A stretch of 5,686 nt of DNA, taken from NCBI GenBank assembly GCA_019421315.1, contig JAHZFN010000178.1, positions 1-5,686 of the forward strand. The letters run 5' to 3'. Made by a program: the position numbers and the translations under genes. Under the pieces are notes generated by a model. It saw only the letters and a program-made list of their open reading frames with translations, had not been told where the DNA came from and did not search any database. Positions 1 through 4,945 of the stretch are shown one piece after another; the stretch's first letter is position 1, and every line of letters starts with the position of its first letter. The DNA comes from Peptococcaceae bacterium. GTDB lineage: Bacteria > Bacillota > Dehalobacteriia > UBA4068 > UBA4997.

Positions 1-980
1 ATAAATGACATCAAAATGCCGACGGGAATTTCATAAGGCAAAAACAGCACCCTCGCCAGCATATCGCAGAAAACCACAAAGGACATCCCTGCCAAAGCGG
101 AGGCGGGAATAACATAGCGGTTATCGCTGCCCATAACAAAACGCACCGCATGGGGCACAATTAACCCCACAAAACCCAAAAGACCCGCAAAGCTGACGGC
201 AGCGCCTGCCAAAACCGCCGCAGCGCCCATCAGCAAAAAACGGTAAAGGGTAACATTCATGCCAAGGGATCTTGCAGTATTCTGCCCCAATGCCAAAACA
301 TTCAAATCGTTGCCGAAAAACATGGCGGCCGCCAAACCCACCGCAATATAGACGGCAGGCGTCCTCAGAATTTCCATGGTAACGGTGGAAAGGCCGCCCA
401 CCAAAAAGGCAGACGAACCGATATAGGCATCGGGGTTGACAATCATGATGGTGTTCATGCCTGCCCCGAAAATACTGCTGATGGCAATACCCATCAAAAT
501 AATGGTAACCTTAGAGCTGTTGGCGCCGAAAGACATAAACAGAATGACCATTGCCGTTGCCAAAGCCCCGACAAAAGCCGCCAAAGGCAAAAGCGATGTG
601 GCGGAAGGCCAAAAAGATGCGCACAAAAGCACCATCAAGCCTGCCCCCGAATTAACGCCGATAATATTGGGGCTGGCAAGGGGGTTGTTCAAAACAGCCT
701 GAATGATGCCGCCCGAAACCGCCAAAGCCCCGCCCGCCAAAACAGCGGCGATAATTCTTGGCAGACGAACATACATAATAATGCGGTATGCCACAGATTC
801 CGTATCCCCCGCAAGAAGCACGTTAAGCACCTCTTTCGGCGAATAATTATCGGTTCCCACGCAAAAGCTGAGCAGAACAAAAACCAGCAGGGATACCGCC
901 AATGCAGCCATCAAAAGCAGATTTTTCATCTTTTTACCGCTATATTTATTGCTGTATTTAATATTGTGCTTATTCGCCAT
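1..980 (-). CDS. FecCD/BtuC-type ABC transporter permease (partial, C-terminus off window)
   Basis: This is the integral-membrane subunit of an ABC importer for iron-siderophore, heme or cobalamin-type substrates. The frame stays open from the ATG at 978-980 to the window edge, giving 326 residues. Family members usually run about 330-350, so only the last few residues are missing. Family hallmarks seen by translation are RLPRIIAAVLAGGALAVSGG followed by NNPLASPNIIGVNSGAG (about residues 72-114), LLGFVGLIVPHAVR (about 267-280) and LPYEIPVGI near the end (about 314-322). Most of the rest is hydrophobic and fits a multi-pass protein. The start overlaps the last 11 bases of the upstream binding-protein gene in another frame. 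No strong Shine-Dalgarno is visible there, so translational coupling is likely. A second in-frame ATG (residue 18, 927-929), just before the first hydrophobic stretch, is an alternative start. The ATPase partner is expected beyond position 1. The family call is secure; the substrate cannot be read from sequence. Confidence 0.93.
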   Translation of the reverse strand, partial: MANKHNIKYSNKYSGKKMKNLLLMAALAVSLLVFVLLSFCVGTDNYSPKEVLNVLLAGDTESVAYRIIMYVRLPRIIAAVLAGGALAVSGGIIQAVLNNPLASPNIIGVNSGAGLMVLLCASFWPSATSLLPLAAFVGALATAMVILFMSFGANSSKVTIILMGIAISSIFGAGMNTIMIVNPDAYIGSSAFLVGGLSTVTMEILRTPAVYIAVGLAAAMFFGNDLNVLALGQNTARSLGMNVTLYRFLLMGAAAVLAGAAVSFAGLLGFVGLIVPHAVRFVMGSDNRYVIPASALAGMSFVVFCDMLARVLFLPYEIPVGILMSF

Positions 981-1905
981 AAATTATATCTGCCAAGGCT
1001 GCATAGCTTTCGCCCCACCTGTCATTAGGTTTGTACAAAAACAGTTTAGGATCAAGAATTTGATAATTGCCGTTTTTAACTGCGGAAAGACCTGCCCATG
1101 CCGGGTTGCTTTCCAGATAAGTGTTCAGGCTTTCATCGGCGGAATCGGCACTGTAACCCATCGGAATAACCAAAATATATTCGGGGTCCATATCCACAAT
1201 CGCCTCAACGCTGAAGGTTTTCAAAAGAGAGGGGTTTTCATCGGCAATATTGACACAGCCCAAATCTTTAAGCATTGCACCGGTCATGGAATCGGAGGTT
1301 TGCGCCCGCACGCCTTTGGAATATGTAATCAAGAGCAAAACGGAGGGTGATTTTTCTTTGTCCACAGAAGCGATAACATCGTCAATCTGTTTCTGCACAG
1401 CTGTGCCGTGTTCATCATAAGCGTCGGCATTACCTGTAATATCGGTGAACGTTTTCAATGTATTAAGATAATCATCAAAGCTGTTCACATCAAAATAAGC
1501 GTAATTAATACCCGCCTGCTTCAATGTGTCGGCAATGGCAACCTGCTGATCGGTGGCAGATGATAAAATCACGAAATCAGGGTCAAGCGCAATGATGGAT
1601 TCAACGCTGGGCTCGTCGTGCTTGCCAACCTTGGCAACGCTTTCCGCAACCTCAAAATCAGTATCGTCGGAAACACCGATCAGGCTTTCTTCACCGCCCG
1701 CCAATCTCCAAATATCAGCCAAACCGCCCATGCAGGCAACAACCTTTTGGGGATTTTCCACAGTAACTTCATTGCCCAAAGCATCGGTAAAGGTATAAGC
1801 CGAGCCGCCGGCTGACGCTTGTTCGCTGTCTTGACTGCCGCAGCCTGCCACAGCAAACAATGCAACAGTTAAACAGACAACCGCAATTAAAATTTTCTTT
1901 TTCAT
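970..1905 (-). CDS. Iron/heme/cobalamin-class ABC transporter substrate-binding lipoprotein
   Basis: This 311-residue lipoprotein catches the substrate outside the cell and delivers it to the permease encoded next door. The N-terminus has a KKK charged start, a hydrophobic core and a lipobox AVAGC, so Cys22 should be lipidated after signal peptidase II cleavage. A Ser/Gly/Ala-rich linker follows. The body matches the periplasmic-binding fold of the FecB/BtuF class (PF01497): an early VTVENPQKVVACMGG segment (about 47-61), EPSVESIIALDPDFVILSS (about 98-116), and a second lobe with FSVEAIVDMDPEYILVIP (about 231-248). The conserved-looking glutamates near residues 98-102 and 234 fit the salt bridges this class makes with the permease. 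The C-terminus KPNDRWGESYAALADIIYG is typical of iron-complex receptors. An AAGGAG lies at 1913-1918 (minus strand), 7 nt before the ATG, which fixes the start. Iron chelate, heme and cobalamin all remain possible substrates. The radical SAM neighbour tilts toward a tetrapyrrole. Confidence 0.92.
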   Translation of the reverse strand: MKKKILIAVVCLTVALFAVAGCGSQDSEQASAGGSAYTFTDALGNEVTVENPQKVVACMGGLADIWRLAGGEESLIGVSDDTDFEVAESVAKVGKHDEPSVESIIALDPDFVILSSATDQQVAIADTLKQAGINYAYFDVNSFDDYLNTLKTFTDITGNADAYDEHGTAVQKQIDDVIASVDKEKSPSVLLLITYSKGVRAQTSDSMTGAMLKDLGCVNIADENPSLLKTFSVEAIVDMDPEYILVIPMGYSADSADESLNTYLESNPAWAGLSAVKNGNYQILDPKLFLYKPNDRWGESYAALADIIYGE

Positions 1906-1915
1906 TTTTCTTCTC

Positions 1916-1935
1916 CTTAATTAATCTTAATTAAT
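1916..1935. repeat. Tandem 10-bp direct repeat before the binding-protein gene
   Basis: CTTAATTAAT occurs twice head to tail (1916-1925 and 1926-1935), partly overlapping the AAGGAG of the binding-protein gene. Each unit contains the palindrome TTAATTAA, and the units lie one helical turn apart. This could be a small operator or simply an AT-rich slippage repeat. No function can be assigned. Confidence 0.5.
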
Positions 1936-1960
1936 CTCATACTTAATTCTTTGCTAATTT

Positions 1961-1977
1961 ATAAATTAAAAATTTAT
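1961..1977. repeat. AT-only inverted repeat in the operon spacer
   Basis: ATAAATT-AAA-AATTTAT is a perfect 7-bp inverted repeat with a 3-base loop. It lies in the 87-bp gap between the radical SAM gene and the binding-protein gene. With no G or C it is too weak to be a convincing terminator. It does not match a Fur box (GATAATGATAATCATTATC) well. It may be a weak operator or mRNA processing element, or chance in AT-rich DNA. No good TTGACA/TATAAT promoter was found in this gap, so the downstream genes are probably co-transcribed with the radical SAM gene. Confidence 0.3.
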
Positions 1978-1992
1978 CGGAAACGTATGCCT

Positions 1993-3015
1993 TTATTCCA
2001 CAGCAGTTTCTTTCATCTTTTCCAAAAGCTGTTTGCCGTAAGCGCAGTAGCTGTCTTCCGCCATGTAATCGCCGTCGTGATAATAACTGCCTCTGGCACG
2101 GCAGCCGCCGCATTTATTTTTAAATTCGCAGTCCTTGCAGGTGCCGCCGTAGCTTTCGGTACGCAATGTTTTAAAAAGCTCGCTGTTTTGCCAAACCTCG
2201 GCAAAATCATCGGTGTGCACATTACCCGCCGCCTCCGTCATGTAGGCGCAGGGGCGAATATCGCCGACGGGACTGACAATGCAGTAGGTTATGCCTGCCA
2301 GGCAACCCCTGGTAAAACGAGTGGGAATCTCCATCTGTTCCGCCACTCTGGTGAACTGCGGGGCACAGGTCGGTTTGACACTGATGGGAACCTTGGCGGA
2401 TTTTGCCATAATCTTCTGCAATGTTCTTTCATATTCCATAACCTCAAGGGAGGTTTCTTCAATATATTTGCCGCGTCCCACGGGAATCAGGAAGAAAACC
2501 TGCACTCCCACAGCGCCGATTTCCGCAGCAAAATCAATCATGTCGCAAACCTCATCCCTGTTCCAATCCATCAATGTGATATGAATTTGGAAAGGCAGAC
2601 CGACTTCCTTGCAATTTTTCATACCCTCAACCGTTAATTGATACGCCTGCTCATCGCCGCGGAATTTATTGTGCTGGGCCGGGTCAAGGCTGTCCAGGCT
2701 GATACCCATCGCCTGCGCTCCCGCTTCTTTCAGCTTCTCGGCAACCTCTTTGGTAATCAGCATGCCGTTGGTTCCGAAAACAGGCCGCAAGCCTTTGGCG
2801 GCGGCATAAGCCACCAATTCAAAAATATCAGGCCGCATAAGCGGTTCGCCGCCGCTGAAAATCATAATTTCAAAACCTGCCTCGGCAATGCTGTCAATCA
2901 TTTTTTTCGCTTCCGCCGTGGTCAGCTCCTGCGAATATTTTTCACCTGCATCCTGGTAGCAATGACTGCATTTCAAATTGCACTGGTTTGTTGTCATCCA
3001 TGAAACAATCATCAT
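1993..3015 (-). CDS. Radical SAM/SPASM protein, NirJ2/AhbD-like (heme-type tetrapyrrole maturation)
   Basis: This 340-residue enzyme carries the radical SAM cluster motif CNLKCSHC (Cys12, 16, 19) and the SAM-binding GGEPL (55-59). Its C-terminal SPASM-type cysteine set is Cys238, Cys256, Cys293, Cys296, Cys302, Cys305 and Cys324, enough to hold extra [4Fe-4S] clusters. The opening IVSWMTTNQCNLKC, the LIPVGRGK at 177-183, RGCLAGITYC at 236-245 and CGGCRARG near 302-309 resemble, from memory, the NirJ2/AhbD group. AhbD oxidatively decarboxylates Fe-coproporphyrin III to heme in the siroheme-dependent pathway; NirJ relatives act in heme d1 synthesis. Length is normal for the group. Two ATGs are adjacent (3015 and 3012). 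AGGA sits 5 nt before the second and AAAGGG 8 nt before the first, so a one-residue-shorter start is equally plausible. It is the first gene of the leftward operon, driven by promoter P1. Another SPASM function, such as peptide modification, is less likely but not excluded. Confidence 0.85.
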   Translation of the reverse strand: MMIVSWMTTNQCNLKCSHCYQDAGEKYSQELTTAEAKKMIDSIAEAGFEIMIFSGGEPLMRPDIFELVAYAAAKGLRPVFGTNGMLITKEVAEKLKEAGAQAMGISLDSLDPAQHNKFRGDEQAYQLTVEGMKNCKEVGLPFQIHITLMDWNRDEVCDMIDFAAEIGAVGVQVFFLIPVGRGKYIEETSLEVMEYERTLQKIMAKSAKVPISVKPTCAPQFTRVAEQMEIPTRFTRGCLAGITYCIVSPVGDIRPCAYMTEAAGNVHTDDFAEVWQNSELFKTLRTESYGGTCKDCEFKNKCGGCRARGSYYHDGDYMAEDSYCAYGKQLLEKMKETAVE

Positions 3016-3194
3016 ATTCCTAACCCTTTCTTATCCAAAAAACTTTATAAAAAAACTACTATTAAATAAAACTATTCAAACTAAAACAATTTTTTTTAAA
3101 CAAATTCCCAACACGACTACGGGATAATGTAACATCGCATTTTGACGTATTACTCAAATTAGTATTTGCTGCGACAGTAAAACAAGCCGCAAAA
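3016..3194 (-). other. AT-rich untranslated leader of the radical SAM operon
   Basis: Transcription from P1 (predicted start near 3227) would give a leader of about 210 nt. The stretch nearest the gene (about 3025-3105) is almost pure A/T with long A runs on the plus strand. I see no recognisable riboswitch core, no strong terminator and no convincing small gene here. A weak TTGTTT-like/TTTAAT-like pair could serve as a secondary promoter, but it is not worth a separate call. Confidence 0.4.
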
Positions 3195-3221
3195 AATGAA
3201 CATTATTCACAAATGTTCATT
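3195..3221. promoter_or_regulatory. Dyad operator copy 1 (downstream of P1)
   Basis: AATGAACA-N11-TGTTCATT is a perfect inverted repeat; the arms extend to 10 bp (AATGAACATT / AATGTTCATT) around a 7-nt centre. It begins 12 bases past the -10 box of P1 on the minus strand, covering roughly +6 to +32. A bound protein here would block initiation or early elongation. Copies at 3492 and 3565 share arms, spacer length and an adjoining run of six or more A (plus strand). The size and symmetry suit a dimeric or paired-dimer helix-turn-helix repressor; the family is unknown. Confidence 0.75.
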
Positions 3222-3233
3222 ACCGTGATTATT

Positions 3234-3262
3234 AGTATAGCACCAAATACCGGCACTGTCAA
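3234..3262 (-). promoter_or_regulatory. Sigma-70 promoter P1 for the radical SAM/ABC operon
   Basis: Read on the minus strand, the -35 box is TTGACA (3257-3262, a perfect consensus match). The spacer is exactly 17 bases and the -10 box is TATACT (3234-3239, 5 of 6). Transcription should start near 3227 and run leftward into the radical SAM gene, with operator copy 1 just inside the transcribed region. Confidence 0.8.
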
Positions 3263-3302
3263 CAGCCGAATTCAAAACAACTCCGCCCGATAACCATGAA
3301 AG

Positions 3303-3336
3303 GAAAAGCCTTGTCTCGAAACGAGCAAGGCTTTTC
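3303..3336. terminator. Strong intrinsic terminator between promoters P2 and P1
   Basis: GAAAAGCCTTG (3303-3313) pairs with CAAGGCTTTTC (3326-3336), then CTCG pairs with CGAG around an AAA loop, with a single bulged T. On the minus strand the 3' arm ends CTTTTC followed by CTTTC, a usable U-rich tail. On the plus strand the tail is shorter (TTTTCG). It most likely ends the leftward transcript from P2 and shields P1 from it. Rightward use is possible, but no rightward gene precedes it. Confidence 0.75.
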
Positions 3337-3404
3337 GTAAATAGTTGAAGAAAATTTTTTTTAAGAGTATCTCAATATCAAAAATTATATCCAAAATTGA
3401 ATAA

Positions 3405-3473
3405 TTAAAAAGCGGTTATGTTTTCAGTTGTGCCAATACCTTCGATAACTCCGGTCATCTTTGGATTAATCAT
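3405..3473 (-). CDS. Possible 22-aa small ORF in the P2 transcript
   Basis: An ATG at 3471-3473 opens 22 codons ending in TAA at 3405-3407; the product would start MINPKMTGVIEGIGT and end in TAF. It lies about 50 nt downstream of the predicted P2 start and before the terminator at 3303-3336. The only ribosome-binding hint is CGGA 5 nt upstream of the ATG, which is weak. It has no cysteine, signal peptide or membrane segment, and I recognise no family. A chance ORF in a non-coding RNA is at least as likely. Confidence 0.22.
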   Translation of the reverse strand: MINPKMTGVIEGIGTTENITAF

Positions 3474-3491
3474 ATTTTTCCGAACACAAAA

Positions 3492-3518
3492 AATGAACAA
3501 ACAAGCAAAATGTTCATT
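3492..3518. promoter_or_regulatory. Dyad operator copy 2 (downstream of P2)
   Basis: AATGAACA (3492-3499), an 11-nt spacer, then TGTTCATT (3511-3518): the same 8-bp arms and spacing as copy 1. It begins 11 bases past the P2 -10 box, almost the same offset as copy 1 from P1. The spacer sequence differs from copy 1, which argues for selection on the arms rather than recent duplication alone. Confidence 0.75.
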
Positions 3519-3529
3519 AGCATATTTAC

Positions 3530-3558
3530 AGTATAACCGCAAAAGCAGCCTTTGTCAA
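3530..3558 (-). promoter_or_regulatory. Sigma-70 promoter P2 (leftward, upstream of a terminator)
   Basis: On the minus strand there is a TTGACA -35 (3553-3558), a 17-base spacer and a TATACT -10 (3530-3535), as strong on paper as P1. The predicted start is near 3523. The transcript would meet the hairpin at 3303-3336 after about 190-225 nt, so P2 probably makes a short RNA and contributes to the radical SAM operon only by read-through. It is bracketed by operator copies 2 and 3. Confidence 0.78.
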
Positions 3559-3580
3559 CAAAAAAATGAACATTTATCAA
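3552..3580 (+). promoter_or_regulatory. Weak candidate rightward promoter for the CPBP gene
   Basis: TTGTCA (3552-3557), 17 bases, then TATCAA (3575-3580) gives 5/6 and 4/6 matches to consensus. It overlaps the -35 region of P2 on the opposite strand, and operator copy 3 covers its spacer and -10. If real, it would start the CPBP transcript near 3587 with a leader of about 245 nt. I found no better rightward promoter between here and the gene. Confidence 0.28.
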
Positions 3581-3591
3581 AAATGTTCATA
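3565..3591. promoter_or_regulatory. Dyad operator copy 3 (upstream of P2)
   Basis: AATGAACA (3565-3572), an 11-nt spacer, then TGTTCATA (3584-3591), with one mismatch in the last base. It lies 6 bases upstream of the P2 -35 box. Its centre is 73 bp from that of copy 2, close to seven helical turns, so both sites face the same side of the helix. The position suits looped repression of P2, control of a rightward promoter, or both. Confidence 0.7.
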
Positions 3592-3613
3592 AATTTGAGT
3601 GTTCTGCAATTTT

Positions 3614-3756
3614 GGCGCCAACTCTTTATCAGCGCAACATATTAAAATTAGTGTTGCCGAACACGGTTATCCAAAAGTCAAGATACCACTTTACTGCCAA
3701 TAAACAGCAAATTCGGCAGCATAATTTAAAAAGAGGCGCAAGGATAGCGCCTTTTT
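3614..3756 (+). promoter_or_regulatory. Possible attenuator leader of the CPBP gene
   Basis: Several short complementary segments compete. TGCCGAA (3655-3661) can pair with TTCGGCA (3712-3718). CTGCC (3694-3698) can pair with the overlapping GGCAG (3715-3719). GCGCC (3615-3619) can pair with GGCGC (3735-3739), the 5' arm of the terminator-like hairpin that ends this segment. Such exclusive pairings resemble transcription attenuators. I recognise no known riboswitch class, and the stems are short enough that chance is a real possibility. Confidence 0.25.
3729..3756. terminator. Terminator-like hairpin upstream of the CPBP gene
   Basis: AAAGAGGCGC and GCGCCTTTTT form a stem (five GC-rich pairs, GGCGC 3735-3739 with GCGCC 3747-3751, extended by A-T pairs) with a 7-nt loop. 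The plus strand has a T5 tail at 3752-3756. The minus-strand version ends TCTTTTT, so it could work both ways. It lies 75 nt before the CPBP start with no gene ending just upstream. It is therefore either an attenuator for the CPBP gene or an insulator between the divergent units. Confidence 0.5.
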
Positions 3757-3815
3757 ATGTCGAAAATAATATTTATATGTATGTTAAATATTTTTTAATG
3801 TTTTTAACCGCTACG

Positions 3816-3822
3816 AAAGGAG
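3816..3822 (+). promoter_or_regulatory. Ribosome binding site that sets the CPBP TTG start
   Basis: AAAGGAG sits 8 nt before TTG at 3831-3833. The in-frame ATGs upstream (3777, 3798) have no such site, and the frame before 3831 runs through the terminator-like hairpin. This decides for the TTG start. Confidence 0.8.
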
Positions 3823-3830
3823 CAATAACC

Positions 3831-4763
3831 TTGAATTATTATTCTCCCCCACTTTTATATCAGAGAGAAGAAAAAAGAAACATCGTCAAAATCGGACTGA
3901 CTCTGTTAATCATCATGATTGTGCCCGCCGTTTTCCAATTTGCGGCAACGGCAATCGCCTGCAAGCTTTCCCCTCAGGCGGCTAATTCCGCAGGCTTTGA
4001 TTTCTTCCTGGTTTTTGTTCCCCAATATTTATTGGCATACCCCTTGGCGGTGGTCGTTTTGCGCCGCCTGCCGCAATATTCCATACCTCAGCGTTCCTTG
4101 GGGGTCAACCCGTTTTTTCATTATTTCTGCATATGCTATCTGGCTTTGACTGTCGGCAGCTTGCTGAACGCCATTTTCAACCGCATTTTGCAATTTTTCT
4201 GCCAAATCAACCCCGATTTTTCGTTATCGGAGCTGCTGAATCAATTCAACCTGCCCACGGTGTTTTTGCTGACCGTTCTACTGGCTCCCCTTGCAGAAGA
4301 ATTGATTTTCCGCAAAATGCTCTTGGACAGGCTGATCAAATACGGCGAACTGCCTGCGGTTATAACTTCGGGACTGGTTTTCGGTCTTTGCCACGGCAGC
4401 TTCAGTCAATTTTTTTACGCCGTTTTGGTCGGCTGGGTTTTCGCCTATATTTACGTTAAAACGGGCAAAATTCGATACAGCATTTGTCTGCACATGATCA
4501 TCAACTTCTGGGGTTCGGTAATGCCGATGACCATTAACCAAAACCTCAACTATCTTTTATTCGTCATCTATATTACCACCTCTTTGGCGTTTATAATTCT
4601 GGGCGTAATTTACTGCATTCCCTACCGCAAAAAAATGAATTTTGCGCCATCGGACTTTGAACTCAACACCAAAGAGGCTTTAAAAATCATTTGGCTGAAT
4701 TGGGGCATGATTTTGGCAGTTCTCGTTTGCTTCGTTTTTTTTGCAGCGAATATAATTCTTTAG
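3831..4763 (+). CDS. CPBP-family (CAAX protease/Abi-like) intramembrane metalloprotease homologue
   Basis: This 310-residue multi-pass membrane protein carries all three CPBP (PF02517) motifs: EELIFR (Glu156, Glu157, Arg161), FGLCH (Phe184 to His188) and HMIIN (His221 to Asn225). These supply the glutamate and histidine ligands of the Rce1-type active site, so the protein looks catalytically intact. Hydrophobic segments lie near residues 20-45, 58-78, 97-117, 143-156, 178-208, 216-230, 240-264 and 288-308. In bacteria, members serve in prenylated-peptide maturation, bacteriocin self-immunity or unknown roles; nothing nearby picks among these. Translation starts at TTG with AAAGGAG 8 nt upstream. 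The gene stands alone, with structured regulatory DNA before it and a terminator after it. Its 5' region shares dyad operators with the radical SAM operon, hinting at shared control. Family call sure; substrate unknown. Confidence 0.9.
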   Translation: MNYYSPPLLYQREEKRNIVKIGLTLLIIMIVPAVFQFAATAIACKLSPQAANSAGFDFFLVFVPQYLLAYPLAVVVLRRLPQYSIPQRSLGVNPFFHYFCICYLALTVGSLLNAIFNRILQFFCQINPDFSLSELLNQFNLPTVFLLTVLLAPLAEELIFRKMLLDRLIKYGELPAVITSGLVFGLCHGSFSQFFYAVLVGWVFAYIYVKTGKIRYSICLHMIINFWGSVMPMTINQNLNYLLFVIYITTSLAFIILGVIYCIPYRKKMNFAPSDFELNTKEALKIIWLNWGMILAVLVCFVFFAANIIL

Positions 4764-4802
4764 ATTTTCTTAAATTTGCCCATAAAAAAACCTGCCCATG
4801 GC

Positions 4803-4845
4803 AAAAAAGCCCGTTACTTATAAGGAAGTGAGTAACGGGTTTTCT
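4803..4845 (+). terminator. Intrinsic terminator after the CPBP gene
   Basis: CCCGTTACT (4810-4818) pairs with AGTAACGGG (4831-4839) across a 12-nt loop, followed by TTTTCTAT. A run of A before the 5' arm can extend the stem with the T run. It lies about 45 nt past the CPBP stop and reads rightward. Confidence 0.85.
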
Positions 4846-4945
4846 ATATACCAAATTAATATTTTTGTTACGACAATCGGATAGATAAGATATTGTAGTA
4901 AAGTTAAATAATAACTCTATAAAAATTGAAATTAAGGCATTAACC

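Noticed and set aside
1961..1977. Fur box controlling the iron-type transporter
   Set aside because: The palindrome contains only A and T and does not fit the GATAAT-type hexamer array; it is also inside the operon rather than at its promoter.
1951..2637. 228-codon plus-strand open frame, and others at 949-1350, 436-702 and 2638-3003
   Set aside because: They lie antisense to clearly homologous genes on the minus strand, and their translations show no family signature.
3405..3473. 22-aa ORF as a RiPP precursor modified by the radical SAM/SPASM protein
   Set aside because: The ORF has no Cys, no recognisable leader and a weak ribosome site. The radical SAM sequence resembles NirJ2/AhbD rather than peptide-modifying enzymes, and a terminator separates the two.
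3195..3591. Reading the three dyads as small intrinsic terminators (AT-rich stem plus T run on the minus strand)
   Set aside because: The stems contain only about two G-C pairs, too weak for terminators, and copy 3 lies upstream of the promoter it would have to terminate. Operator function explains the positions better.
3195..3591. CRISPR-like or short dispersed repeat array
   Set aside because: Only three units at irregular distances (297 and 73 bp), each an inverted repeat tied to a promoter position, with no spacers or cas genes.
3418..3645. 75-codon plus-strand open frame through the promoter/operator region
   Set aside because: It runs across P2 and two operator copies, lacks a ribosome binding site and shows no protein-like features.
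3729..3756. Lysine riboswitch fragment suggested by AGAGGCGC
   Set aside because: Only the first few bases resemble that class; the conserved internal loops and stems are absent and the sequence folds into a simple terminator-like hairpin.
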